Shown here piece after piece: positions 23,553 through 37,154 of a stretch of 64,000 bases of DNA. The position numbers were made by a program, and so were the translations under genes. The notes beneath the pieces were generated by a model, which made no database searches, was not told where the DNA came from, and saw only the letters and a program-made list of their open reading frames with translations. Every line of letters starts with the position of its first letter. Positions within the stretch are counted from its first letter, which is position 1. Source of the DNA: Entophlyctis helioformis (Eukaryota; Chytridiomycota; Chytridiomycetes; Chytridiales; Chytriomycetaceae); contig JAHLKH010000002.1 in assembly GCA_025526915.1 (NCBI GenBank), positions 62,001 through 126,000 on the forward strand, written 5' to 3'.

Positions 23553-24099
23553 ATGAGCCGCGCAACTCGCATGCTGTCGGCTGCGTTCCTGCTGACGCTG
23601 CTGTGGCTCGTCCTGCTGTTCCACTCGGATACCATCCCCGCCATCACGTTCCCGCCCGTCGCCGACCAGATCCTGCCGGCCGTAAGCACAGACGCCTGCT
23701 CCCGCCTGCCGTGCCTGCCTGCCCGTCCTGCCCTCGCTAAAGCGCCTCGGTCTGCTGCCTGCAAGCAGGGATGGCGCAGACGGCACGATGGACAGGCAGC
23801 GGGCGGCTGCTTGCCTTCGCCGGATGCCCTGCCGACATGGACACTGACAGCCTGCACTGCGGACAGATTCCTCTGTGGCTGCTCGTCACGTTTGGCGCCT
23901 ACTCGCTCGCCAACATCGGCTGGTCGCTCTTCACGTTCGGCGACTGTCCCGACGCACACGTGTCGCTGCTCAAGGTACGTGGCCTGCGCAGTCCGTGGCG
24001 TGGCGTCGGCGCTCACACAACTGATGTGGCGTCGTGTGCTTGCAGGAGATCCAAGCTGCCAAGATGGACTTGCGGTCAAGAGGCGTCTCGATCGACTGA
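23553..24099 (+). CDS. DPM3: Dolichol-phosphate mannosyltransferase subunit 3
   Basis: DPM3 is a small two-helix membrane subunit that anchors the catalytic DPM1 in the ER, where the complex makes dolichol-P-mannose. Three exons can be joined. Exon 1 (23553-23681) gives MSRATRMLSAAFLLTLLWLV, the first membrane helix. Exon 2 (23877-23974) gives PLWLLVTFGAYSLANIGWSL, the second helix, then the conserved FGDCPDAHVSLLK. Exon 3 (24046-24099) gives EIQAAKMDLRSRGVSID and stop. The FxDCxxAxxxLxxEIxxAxxDLxxRG pattern is diagnostic of DPM3, and the length (about 93 residues) is normal. Introns are GTAAGC...ACAG and GTACGT...GCAG. An in-frame ATG at 23505 would add 16 residues and is less likely. Confidence 0.9.
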
Positions 24100-24195
24100 T
24101 CCGCCCACCGTCGAGTCGTGCATCTGTAGACAGGCTGCCCTCAAAATGAATCTTGTCCTCTGTTAGCCAGCACTTCCATATTTTCAACGAGACCG

Positions 24196-26847
24196 ATGCC
24201 AGCAAAGCCAGGCCATAGCAATGCATCGGGCAGCGGAGGCGGTGGTGGGTCGATGGGCAACGGCGGCGCCTCTGCAGCAGCCGTGATCGCCCCGCCCGCC
24301 CTGCCTGCCGAGTCGGCCGAGGTCCTGGACATTTTCAACGATCGCAAGAAGGCAGCGTCGGCCAAAAAGGATAAGGCGGGCGGCAGCGATCACGGTCGAG
24401 GTGGTGTCCGCCATGGCCGAAACGCCGCAAACACAACAACGACGGCAGGCGACAAGCGTGGCGGCGGCGGCGGCGGCGCAGGAGGCCGGCCAGGCGGCGA
24501 CGACATCATGCATGGCAGTCGATCGGTGCTCACTGGATCGCTCGGCGGCAGGGCTTCTGCGACAGGCGGTCGCGACTCGCCGTCACGATCGTTCCAGTCG
24601 GCGCATCAAGGACAGACGGGTGCCACTGGCGGCATGCAGGGCCAGAGACGGTATCCCGAGCACGACAACCCTGCGCGCGAGCGTATCCGCAACCTGGGTG
24701 TCATGAGCAGATCGCCCATGGGCGAGTACATGCCCACTGCATCCGATGCCGGCCAACAGCTCTCGCAGCTTGGTAAGGCGTCCTCGATCTGGTTGGCCGG
24801 TTCGCGATCGGCCAGCTGGGCTAACGACGCGTACTGCGTTTACAGCCGTGCCCACACCTGGCCCGTTGGACTACGACCCCAGACTGCCGCCATCTGGAGT
24901 GCAGTACTCGATCCTGGGAAAACACACCAACATCAAGGAGGACAAGATCAACATCGGGCCTGGGCCAGCCAAGTACGATGTGCGTCCCGTCAGTCTGCCC
25001 TTTGACGACAAGCCGCATTGGAGCTTTGGGCACCGCATGATGCCGCAGCAAGGTGGGCACTGGCATGATCAGCCTAGATGGTGTCAAGTGTGCTGCGACT
25101 GATATGGTGGCAATGCGGTGGCAACAGTCAAGGATGACACGCCAAGTCCGTTTGCATACAACAACACCGACAAGACGTTTGGCAAAGACAGTCTGTCGTA
25201 CACCATGTCCAGCCGATACTCGTCGATGAGTAAGTTGGGCGATGCATGATGGTACACTGACAAGCGACTGACAAGCAGTTTCGCTCCAGTCAATGCAACG
25301 CCTGGCCCAGACCGGTACTTTCCACAGGCAGAGTTTGGACCGTCTGGAACGCGTCCAAAGTTCTCCTTTGGTCTCAAGCCGTTTGTGTATGGTACGCCTC
25401 GCATCGCCTCGCCTCCTCATGTTGCGCCATGCACGGCAACGCACGAGCGCACTGACATTTGGCATTGGCATGGCTGGAACCGCAGATGACCCTACACCTG
25501 GACCGCACGACTACAGTGTGCCAGTTCGGCCGCCAGATGCAGCTGAAGGGCCGTCGTTCACCATGCGGCGTCGGCTGGACGAGTCGTTCCGCAACAAAGG
25601 CAGGGCCATCCAGCATGTGCACAGCAGTGTCTATCCTCGGACTGACTGACCATGCACCAAACAGACACGAAACCCGGACCCAACCAGTACTATCCCAAAA
25701 TGCAGCCATCTGAAAAGGCAGCGTCGCTCAAGGGCATGCACAAGGAGAACAAGTGTACGGCTGCCACTGAGCCGTGTTTGGATGACAAAGGCTGATCGGA
25801 AAATGGTTCCCTTTGACAGCTCTCAAGACGCCTGGCCCTGCCAACTACATCATCCCCACAAACCTGTTCAGCGGACCACACTACACGCTCACGGCTCGAA
25901 ATGTGCCGTACCAAGGTGCACCTCTCTGTCTGACAGCCGAGCAGTGGCGATCATTCAACTGACGTGACCGACTGCCGCTATACCAGAGGATGATTACATT
26001 GCACCGAATCCAGGACCGACAGACTACAATCCCGACTCACGGCTCACGCTGGACAAGCCGCCATCGTTCTCGCTTGGATCGCGTCCCAAGTCCAGCCGGC
26101 GTCTGTGCACTCGCCCATTCGCTCATCTGCATGCCATGAAGAGGTTGCTCACATGCATGCTTTGACAGACGAAAACGACTTTGTGCCTGGTCCCGACGCG
26201 TACCGGCCGCGCGACCGCCAGATTCGCGGCAATGGCAACCCCAAGGTGACCATCAAGGGCCGCCACAAGAACAATCCAGGTGTGCCGACACGCTCCGCCA
26301 TCATGCTGCTTGGCTGTCTCTGAAGCGTATCTGACATTGGCCAAAACGATCGAGGATGGCAGGCGTGACTCCTGGGCCGGCAGACTACATCTCGCATGTC
26401 CCTGCCGCATCCGTGACAGCAGCACAGCTGGCGCGCAATGCAGCACCGCGTCCGGTTGGCGGTACGTGGCCGCATGTCTGTCACCAACTCATGCCTGTGA
26501 CGCTGACGACATCATGACGCCAAGCAGAACGCCTCAAGAGCGTGATTGAAGAGTCGCCGGGTCCAGCCGACTACCAGGTCAAGCCCATCTCGGTCGTCAA
26601 GCCATGCGGGCCGGTGTACTCGCTCCGCAAGCGTCTCGACTACCAAAAGAGTAAGCCGCCATAGCCATAGCCATCTCCCCCTGTTGTTGTTGCGCGACTA
26701 ACAGGCATGGCAGTCGACCAGACACCAGGGCCCAACGCCTACTACGCCCTGCCAGAAAAGTCTGGTGCAAAGACGACGATGAAGAGCAGATCCAGCCCGT
26801 TCGTGATGGTGTTTCCAACCAACCGCGTCGACACTCTACGCGTATGA
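24196..26847 (+). CDS. Sperm-tail PG-rich repeat (SHIPPO/CIMAP-type) flagellar protein
   Basis: The N-terminal 190 residues are Gly/Ser-rich and disordered (GGGGGSMGNGGASAAA). After them the protein is a chain of STPGR repeats. Their cores are TPGPLDYDPRLP, GPGPAKYDVRP, TPGPDRYFPQ, TPGPHDYSVPV, KPGPNQYYPKM, TPGPANYIIPT, NPGPTDYNPDS, VPGPDAYRPRD, TPGPADYISHV, SPGPADYQVKP and TPGPNAYYALP. Such proteins (ODF3/CIMAP family) are inner-lumen or outer-surface components of axonemal microtubules. At least ten short introns, mostly one between each repeat, are needed. The stop is TGA at 26845. It shows that the organism builds a flagellum, together with CFAP206 nearby. The downstream DUF1764 gene is convergent with only 36 bp between stop codons. 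Confidence 0.82.
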
Positions 26848-26883
26848 ATCCGCGGCTCGTGGTGTCTCTCTGCACGCAATGTA

Positions 26884-27872
26884 TTAGAAGCAGCACCAGC
26901 AGTCAAACGGACATTGCGGCGTATCTGCAATGCACACACACTCTCGTCGTCAGCCATGGCAGTTGCAGACAAGGCACAGTGGGAATAAAGACATACCGCC
27001 GTTGCCTTGGCCGATCTTGAGATCCTCCATCGAGTACACGTTGAAACCCTCCTCCGTCTTGCCTGTACACCAGCCGGAACGTCAGCGCCAGCGGAGGGCA
27101 TAGATGCCAGAGATGTCAGAGATGTCAGAGAAACAAGAGAGAGCACGAGAGACGCACCACGTGGCATGAGACCGCGACTGTCACCAAACCCGTCATCGTC
27201 GGGCAGATTGGCTTGCAGCGGCCGACGGCCAATGGCGGCTGGCGCACTGAAATCCACAACGACCGGCCCTTGGTTGTCGTGGTCGTCCTGTTCTTGGTCG
27301 TCGTGATCGCTGTCGCTGTCGATCGCTCCTGCAGCGAGTGCGGACGGCTCTGCCTGCTTCTGCTGCTTCTGCTGCTGCTGCTTGGCCTTCTTCTTGGCCT
27401 TTTTGGCCTTGTTCTTGGCAGCCTTGTCTGCAGGTGCAGGTGCAGGTGCAGGTGCTGGTGCTGGTGCTGGTGCTGGTGCTGGTGCTGGTGCTGGTGCTGG
27501 TGCTGGTGCTGGTGCTGGTGCTGGTGCTGGTGCTGGTGCTGGTGCTGGTGCTGGTGCTGGTGCTGGTGCTGGTGCTGGTGCTGGTGCTGGTGCTGGTGCT
27601 GGTGCTGGTGCTGGGTGGTGCTGGTGCGGTGCCGGTGCCGGTGCAGCCACTGTTTTGGCCTTTTTTGTTGCAGACCCCAGGGCATTGTGTGCATTCGAAG
27701 CAGCCTTTGCGGCTACAGGTGTGGATGTCTTGGGCTTTTTGGACGGTGCTGCTGCGGATGCCTTTCCGGATGCCTTTGACGGGACAGCGGCTGCCTTGGA
27801 CGGCGCAGCGTCGCTCTGGGGAGCTGGCCGCTTGACACCTCGCTTGCTGCCAAAAATATCGTCGATTTCCAT
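26884..27872 (-). CDS. DUF1764 family protein with a long Pro-Ala repeat
   Basis: The start is [17 protein letters not shown] at 27872. A Lys/Ala/Ser-rich basic region follows, then a roughly 60-residue (Pro-Ala)n tract from the hexanucleotide array at 27430-27615. After a Lys-rich block ([20 protein letters not shown]) come the conserved DUF1764 motifs: DDGFGDSRG, then after an intron [17 protein letters not shown], and after a second intron [13 protein letters not shown] and the stop at 26884. The Cys-rich C-terminus and the FxDSRG motif are diagnostic of this conserved eukaryotic family. Its role is unknown to me; the lysine-rich blocks suggest a nuclear or nucleolar location (inference). 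It is divergent from ARL2 with 54 bp between starts. Confidence 0.8.
27430..27615. repeat. Hexanucleotide array (GCTGGT)n
   Basis: About 30 units of GCTGGT, preceded by four GCAGGT units and followed by degenerate GCGGTGCCGGT copies. It is coding (Pro-Ala)n for the DUF1764 protein on the minus strand. Near-perfect units suggest recent slippage. All six frames are open through it, producing several spurious ORFs. Confidence 0.95.
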
Positions 27873-27926
27873 TGAGGCTGCCGCTTTCCAAACAGCCGGA
27901 AACGTCACAAATATATACGGGGCAGG
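27873..27926. promoter_or_regulatory. Bidirectional promoter, DUF1764 / ARL2
   Basis: A gap of 54 bp between divergent start codons. It contains AAATATATACGGGG (about 27909-27922), a TATA-like element within 20 bp of the ARL2 ATG. Confidence 0.5.
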
Positions 27927-28885
27927 ATGGGTCTGCTCACGATCCTCAAGAAGCTCAAGGCCAAGGAGAAGGAGACCCGCATCCTGATGCTGTGGGTGGT
28001 GGGCTGTGGCGCTGCACCGTGCAAGTGGCACACCGACTGCTGACCGCCGACGCACTTGCTGGCGGCGTTGCTGGCCCCAGGGGTCTGGACAATGCAGGCA
28101 AAACGACCATCCTCAAGCGCATCAACGGCGAGGACATATCGACCATCTCGCCAACGCTGGGCTTCAACATCAAGACGCTCGAGCACAGAGGGTGTGTGCG
28201 GCACATGCTCCACTCTGCGGCCCTGGCCTTGCGCTCTCTTGCCAGTGGAAAAGTGTCTGACTCTGCTGCCGCCACCAACACCACCACAACGGACTGCATC
28301 GTGTCCGACAATCGTGTCCGGCTTGGCTCGGCGCAGATACAAGCTCAACATCTGGGATGTGGGCGGCCAAAAGTCCATCAGATCGTACTGGCGCAACTAC
28401 TTTGAGCAGACCGATGCGCTGGTGTGGGTCGTCGACTCTGCGGACCGCCATGACCGCATGGAAGACTGCAGGCGTGAGCTCAAGGACCTGCTCAAGGAAG
28501 AGGTGGGGAGGGGGCAGGCTGGCCGATGGCAACGCGTGGGGTGGTCTGACACGTCTGGATGGGCTGGATGGTCTGGATGGGCTGGATGGGCTGGCCACTC
28601 GACAGAGACTCGCAGGTGCAACGCTGCTCATTTTCGCCAACAAGCAGGACTTGTCGACGGCGCTCTCGTTTGAGCAGATCAAGGATGTATGTTGCATCTG
28701 GCATTGAGTGCTCCTTGGCACTGGACTGACAGACTACCGATGCATGGCAGATGCTTGACCTGGACAGCATCCAATCACACCACTGGCACATCGAGGGCTG
28801 CAGTGCCGTCACAGGCGAGAACCTTCTGGCCGGCATGGACTGGCTGGTCGACGACATTGCATCTCGCATCTTCTCGATGGAGTGA
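27927..28885 (+). CDS. ARL2: ADP-ribosylation factor-like GTPase ARL2
   Basis: Small GTPase that, with tubulin cofactors C, D and E, controls alpha/beta-tubulin dimer assembly and releases lipidated cargo from PDE6D/UNC119-type carriers. The start [20 protein letters not shown] is almost identical to animal ARL2. Joined exons give [15 protein letters not shown] (P-loop), [15 protein letters not shown] (switch 1), [20 protein letters not shown] (switch 2, W and DxGGQ), [10 protein letters not shown] (NKxD) and [16 protein letters not shown] (SAxTG). It ends SRIFSME with TGA at 28883. Four introns can be placed. The first splits the codon before GLDNAGK (donor CT|GTGGGT, acceptor CCCAG). The Gly-2 that family members carry is present. 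Confidence 0.93.
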
Positions 28886-28996
28886 GTGCCGTCCTGTCAA
28901 TAAATATGCGGTGTTTAATCCGCACCAAGTGTGGACAAGAGCGCCATGGCGGCCATTACAGATCATGAGCGTCGCTGCCACTGCTGGCCACACCGC

Positions 28997-31900
28997 TCAT
29001 GATGCCCGACGCAGTGCGAGTTGATCCGTGTCCTGTGACGGCATGCTCGATGTTGCCGATGTGGACATGCTCGAGTCGGTGGTTGACAGCCCGCTCATGC
29101 TGTCGGATCCCTGTGATGACGATCCCGTGCCGGTCGATGACGCAGTCTGTGCACCGCTCACGATGCGCTCTTCGGCGTATGTCGACCGACGCGTAGGTGG
29201 CTTGCCGGCCGCAAAACTGACGGTCCGCCCACCAATCGACGGACGTGCCCGTCCATGGCCCGCAGCGCCTTCTCCACCAACCGATGCGCGCGGCCCGCCC
29301 TTGTCTGACTCGCTCGGCGCAATGGGCGGCATCACCGGCTTGCCAAACGCGCCGCCGCCATATGGAACTGGCCCGCCGTCATGGTCGATGGTGAGATTCA
29401 CGGCGCGGAAATGCGGCTTCTTTCGTGTAAACGTGCCGTCGTACATGCCGTTGGGCACGGCCGTTCCCGAGTTGCGCAGTCCAGCATAGTACACGACCGA
29501 CCGCGGCACGCTGGTGTTGGATGTGCGTTTGGTCTGCACCGACCCGTCCTTGGGCTGGTAGTACTGCGTCTCGGACTCGCGACGGAAGTGGGACAGGTCG
29601 GACTGCGTCGAGTGGGTACGCTTGTCCTTGAGATTGACGAGCATGAGCGCTTGGCGACGGAGGTCCCATTCGTTCCAGCGGTACTTGATGGCGAGATGGG
29701 CATCGACAATATGTGTGTCGACCTGGCATCCAATTTCTGCGACCATGGGCATCTGGCCCAGCAGACGCTGTCGCGTGTACGATCGTGCCTGCCAACAGCA
29801 TCCACTGGTGAGTCAATGCGAGCTGTGCACTCGGGCCAAAACCCCAAAGCAACACCGAGGAGCGCTCAACTCACGCGCTCAAGAGCTTCGACAGTGGGGA
29901 AGTAGTTGTACAGGTGCAGCAGCTGCACGAGCGCCGGCTGCTCTTTGGCCATCTCGATAATGATCTCCATGTACCTGTCTGGCGCACGGCAAAAATCCAC
30001 AATGCAGTCAAGACTGGCAAACGCAAAGAGCCTGTCCTTGAACCGCACCATGCCGAGGTTCTTGTCGCCAGGGACAATCAGTCCTCTGCGGCTCACGAGC
30101 GAGAACGGACAGAATCCCTGGTTTGGATGCAAGCCGCATGAGTCAACAGCCAATGAGGTGGCGTCACACGGAAGGGCAGACGTACTCCGTATTCGACTGG
30201 CAGTTTGTAGTACTGGGTGGTGTTGCCCGGATGCACAACCTCGACGGTCTTGTTGATCATGGCCACAGCGGTCATGGTCAAGGCTGACTTGGCAATCACC
30301 TCGGATTCTGTGCATGGCAAGCCAGTCAGAACACGCAGCGAGTCTTGGCAGCGCAGCACGCACCAGGCAAGATTTCTGGCTCAATGTCCGCTCTGAACCG
30401 GTCGCTCAGCGCGTTCACAATGGGCATAATCTCGACATTGAATGACTAGAAGAGCAGCAAAACGGGTCAGACTGGATCCGGGTGTCCGAACAGCAAGAGC
30501 CTGGACTTACACGAGCGAAATAGTGCAGTTGGTCAACAATGCCACGTCGAAAGGCAAGCAGAAACAGCTCGTCTGTCCAATTCGACCACAGATTCGACAG
30601 CGTGATAAAGTGCGGATACACTTGATCCACTGGCACAGCCGTCTTGGACTTGCACGTGACTTTGAGCGTGCGCATCGACTCGTCAAACTTTTCGCCGATG
30701 GAGATGAGCAGCTGCCGTGCCTTTGTGACTTGATCCTGCATCAGCCGTCCAGCCGTCCAGTCATCCAGTCATCCATATGCGCGTCAGCATATCCAGCGCA
30801 TTTGGCGATCATCCATGCCACACGAACCTGAAGAGCGTCGAGGTAGATGAGGTACTGCCGACGAAAGACGAGTGCATTGCGGATCCGGTCAGCAAGCTCG
30901 CCCGACACTTCCGAGTTGGGTGTCATATCCGCGTAGTCGAGCACCGCCTTGTACTGCTGCACGAGCTGCTCCGTCTTTTGCGTGTGGTCATGCAGCAGGA
31001 TGGTAATTTCGCGCAGTTCCGTTGCACACAACTCGGGCACTGATCAAAGCCACGGTTGTCAGTCAACACCGCGATGCAGCGCATGGCCGGCAGTCCGACA
31101 TACGGTTCTCAATGGTTTCGCCGCCCTTGCCGAGCTGCTTGTTGAAGAGACGGATGCCAGTCACGAGCTGGGCAAGACCATTCAACTGAGCCTCCTTGTC
31201 GCCACGAGCAAGCGACATGAATGCATTGAGCTCGCTCTGTGGAAACACAGACTCGAGGGCGGCTGTTGCCTCGCGCACGACGCGGACTTCTGTTGCATTG
31301 CCCACATGCGTGCGAAGCAGCACATATGACACAATCTTGCGATACAGTGCTGCGATCGTTGTGTTAGAGAAGTGGCCGACCAACCGACTGAAGCGATCCA
31401 ACATACCTTCATAGGCAGACAGGGACTTTGACTTGACATCCAGAATCTCGCGAAGGAGCACCGAGCATGCGTCAATGCGCGTCAGCTTCTCCTTGTGCAG
31501 AAAGTCGTCTGGTTGCACAAAGCCGTCAGCCATCCATCCATCCATGACAACAAATGGCAACAGAACAAGACCCACTTTGAGCAGGAAAGTTGGTGTCAAA
31601 GTACACCTGCATGCGCACAGTTTCTTGAACGGGATCGTCCTGTGTCGTGATTTTGTCTACACACAACTGCACTCACCAACACCAGTGCGTCAGTCAGCCA
31701 CTCTCAGCCACTCACTCACTCGGCGGCCACTCGGCGACAAGACCCATCGGCTGAGCCGCCACGTACGCTGATGAGGCGATCGACTTCTTCGCGAGACAGC
31801 TCGTGCTCGATTCGGAATCCGTTGTGGGGATCAAGGACAACGGCGCGGATAAGGAACGCAGCCAGCGTCTCGGTGACATGGAACGGCGGCACATGCGACT

Positions 31901-32423
31901 GGATGCCGGCAAGAAAGATGTTGCGAGCGGCTTCAGGCAGCGGTGTGCGTGGCGGCATGAGCGTAAAGTTGTCGAGTGTCGGCATGGCAGATCCCGGCGG
32001 CGGGTGCTGCTCATCTGGACGCGTCGCGGCTGGCTGCTGTTGGCCGTCTGCCGCATCCTGTTTCGCGCTCTGGGAGTCGTTGGGCAGCGGGGGCAGCTGC
32101 GAAATGGGCAGCGATGCCGCATCGCCACTGCCACCACCACTTCCGCCTGGTTCTGCATTCGGCTGGCCATCAGGCGGGTGGGCATTGGCGTCTGCATTGG
32201 AATCTGGCTGCTGGAATGGCTGTGATGGCTCGGGCGACTGCTGCGGCTGCGATGGCGACGGGGATGAGAACGACGGCGCTGCCTGTGGAGGGGTCTGCAG
32301 CTGCATGTGCTGGAGCTGCAGCTGCAACTGCTGCTCGGCCTTTGTGCGCCTGAGCTTGAGGATGCTCCCCGAGCGCGATGTGATGTCCTTGATGATGTGC
32401 CTGATGATCTCGTCCGACGACAT
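28997..32423 (-). CDS. CFAP206: Cilia- and flagella-associated protein 206
   Basis: CFAP206 is an axonemal protein needed for radial spoke 2 attachment and normal beating. The start is MSSDEIIRHIIKDITSRSGS at 32423. Conserved stretches in order are LAAFLIRAVVLDPHNGFRIE, KIVSYVLLRTHVGNATEVRV, LESVFPQSELNAF, QLVTGIRLFNKQLGKGGETI, SKTAVPVDQVYPHFITLSNL, GFCPFSLVSRRGLIVPGDKN and, near the end, YRWNEWDLRRQALMLVNLKD. At least seven introns are needed. Two features are unusual. A Gln/Pro/Ser-rich insertion of about 130 residues (32340-31940) splits the N-terminal region, and a Ser/Thr-rich tail of roughly 130 residues follows the conserved end. It shares a 61-bp promoter with the katanin gene. Confidence 0.92.
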
Positions 32424-32484
32424 TATTGTTTTCGAGGAACAAAGCTGAGGCTTTGCCTCGCGTCCAGAACTGAACCTCAACGAG
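32424..32484. promoter_or_regulatory. Bidirectional promoter, CFAP206 / katanin p60
   Basis: Only 61 bp lie between the ATG codons of these two divergent genes. The sequence contains ATTATTGTTTTCGAGG next to the CFAP206 start. Co-expression of the pair is expected. Confidence 0.55.
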
Positions 32485-35077
<2,593 letters not shown>

Positions 35078-35226
35078 GATTGCAGACAAGGCGGTTCAAT
35101 TGGTGAAGTTTGCAGCAGTGGCATGCATGGGGATGGAAAAACAGAATGAACGGAAAACGAGACAACACAAGAGGAGCTGGACGCGTGCAACAGGAAAGAA
35201 AAGACAAGGAGAGACGAGATGGCAGG
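35078..35226. other. Convergent 3' intergenic gap
   Basis: A 149-bp purine-rich gap (GAAAAACAGAATGAACGGAAAACGAG) between convergent stops. No gene is seen. Confidence 0.5.
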
Positions 35227-37011
35227 CTAGACACCGCCGTACGAGAGCTCGCTCCAGCCGTCGATGGAGCGGAGCGAGCCAGAGGGCGACTGTGGGCGTG
35301 TCAGACTCACGGGCACAAGCGAGCGCTCCGAGTCGTGGAGCTGGTCGCTGGATCGCGAGTCTGTTGTTGTGTCGACATCACCGCGACTGCTGCTCGAGTG
35401 GCTGTGCGTGCTGCTCTCGACAAAGCTGTCCGTCATGTGGAACGGCACAACAGGGACCGAGGGTGGACTCGTGTCGCTTTCAGTGCGGCTCGAGTCCAGC
35501 TTGATGGTATTGGCGTCAACGCTGGCCTCCTTGTTGGAAATGCTGTCGCCGACACTCAGATCCTTGAGGATGCCGCTGACAGTCAAGGCGGCAGGATCAG
35601 GGACAGAGGCAGTAGCAACGGTAGCCTCGTGGAGATGAGACGACGGCCGCAACACCAGCACAGGCGGCACAACAGTTGCAGGCACAGACACGGTGGACGC
35701 GACCAACGCACTGCCGCTGTCACGAGCGGGCTGAGCGGCAGGCGACAGGGCATCAAGTGCGCCAATGGCGTCTGACGTGATTGAAACGACATCTGCCATG
35801 GACATGGAACGGATGCCGCTCACGATGCTTCCGCCCGTGTGGCTCTTCTCGCTCTGCCGGTCCTGCTGCGCATGCGGCGTCTGGCCAGCTGCTGATGCTG
35901 CAGACAGTGACGGTGACGGTGCCGAAATCTCGCCAAGCGCCGCCTGGAGCGCACGCTGGCGGACCGCAACTTCGCGACGGCGCATGGACGCAGACTGCAG
36001 AGCGCGTTCGGCCTCATCCAGCTCGCGCTGGTTGCGCTCAAAGGCATCGAGAAGCTCCGTTCGCCGCTGCAGCTCGCGTCTCTCCTCGTCGATCCATTCA
36101 GCGATTGAGGCCGACGCGGACGCAGCCGACGCCGATGCCGAGGCAGGGCGGGCAGGGACCACGTTGTCGGCCGGAAGAGCGGAATGCGCAGATGGTGCGG
36201 GTGACGGAGACAGCGGCGCCATGAGCGACGGAGCGCACATGGCCGTGTCGGCCGTGTCCATGATGCTGGCGTGGATCGTGGCAGTGTTGGCGACATCGGC
36301 GGCCGGGAAGGCATCAGCATCAGCAGTAGCAGCAACAGCTGTCGCGCCAACAAAAGCTTCAGCGGCGGCGGCAGCAGCAGGCACAGCCGTCGACGGTGCG
36401 GGCGTCTGCTGCTGCGGGATGCGACACGTGTCGCGCGACGAATGGCTCGTGGTGGCACAGCCCGCCGTGAATGCCCCAAAGGTGGCAGCAGCCGAGGCGG
36501 CCGAGGTCGGCGGCACCTTTGGCGGCAGCGGAGGGGCGAGGGCAGGGGATGCGAGTGCACCGCTGGTGCCTATGTCGGTGCCTGTGCCGGTGCGTGTGTC
36601 GGTGCCGGCGGCGTGGACGTTGCGACGGCGCAGACCCTGGCCATCGGACGGCCCGTCTGCGAGCGACGCGCTGTGCTCGAGTGCAGTCGACAGCCCAGAC
36701 GCAGACGCAGACGCAGACGAAGGCACGTCCTGTTGTTGTTGCTGCTGCTGCCGCTGTCTGGCCATCCACTCGTCCAGCTCGACATCGGACATGTAGTCGC
36801 TCTGGTGGATGCCGCTGCTGGCCGTGTGCTGCTCATGCGAGCGACGACGGCGACGGTCGTTGGCGTAGGCGTCGGCGTCTGCGGCCCAGGCGTCGTAGCT
36901 GTGCTGGTTGGCGGCATGGCTGAGCGTGGCGCCGACGACGATGGCGATGCCAATGACCGCAAACACGCCGAGGGCAGCGGCCCCCAAGCCGAGAGCCATT
37001 GGTGGCGGCAT
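35227..37011 (-). CDS. Membrane-anchored low-complexity protein with coiled coil
   Basis: A single-exon ORF of 594 residues that I cannot name. It starts MPPPMALGLGAAALGVFAVI and has one hydrophobic segment at about residues 5-30 that acts as a signal anchor. A short polar stretch and a basic RRRRRS motif follow. The middle is Ala/Ser/Thr-rich and disordered. A clear helical, probably coiled-coil segment of about 55 residues (WIDEERRELQRRTELLDAFE, then NQRELDEAERALQSASMRRR) lies at about 36100-35935. The C-terminal 200 residues are Ser/Thr/Asp-rich. The tail ends WSELSYGGV. Function is unknown; a type II or tail-cytosolic membrane adaptor would fit (inference). Confidence 0.6.
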   Translation of the reverse strand: MPPPMALGLGAAALGVFAVIGIAIVVGATLSHAANQHSYDAWAADADAYANDRRRRRSHEQHTASSGIHQSDYMSDVELDEWMARQRQQQQQQQDVPSSASASASGLSTALEHSASLADGPSDGQGLRRRNVHAAGTDTRTGTGTDIGTSGALASPALAPPLPPKVPPTSAASAAATFGAFTAGCATTSHSSRDTCRIPQQQTPAPSTAVPAAAAAAEAFVGATAVAATADADAFPAADVANTATIHASIMDTADTAMCAPSLMAPLSPSPAPSAHSALPADNVVPARPASASASAASASASIAEWIDEERRELQRRTELLDAFERNQRELDEAERALQSASMRRREVAVRQRALQAALGEISAPSPSLSAASAAGQTPHAQQDRQSEKSHTGGSIVSGIRSMSMADVVSITSDAIGALDALSPAAQPARDSGSALVASTVSVPATVVPPVLVLRPSSHLHEATVATASVPDPAALTVSGILKDLSVGDSISNKEASVDANTIKLDSSRTESDTSPPSVPVVPFHMTDSFVESSTHSHSSSSRGDVDTTTDSRSSDQLHDSERSLVPVSLTRPQSPSGSLRSIDGWSELSYGGV

Positions 37012-37154
37012 CTGCGATGTCGGTGGTGAAGCAGATGAACGGCAAACGGCGAATGTGAGCTAGTTTTTATGGCGAGCAGAGCGCGTTGGAATGTCACACA
37101 GAGACAGGGGGCGTACACGGGGAGAGCGATTGGCCTGTAGACAGGGATGTGCAA

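Noticed and set aside
27213..27987. Long plus-strand ORFs coding (Gly-Ala)n, (Trp-Cys)n or (Val-Leu)n
   Set aside because: They are frames of the (GCTGGT)n array inside the minus-strand DUF1764 gene. Only the minus Pro-Ala frame joins to conserved motifs.
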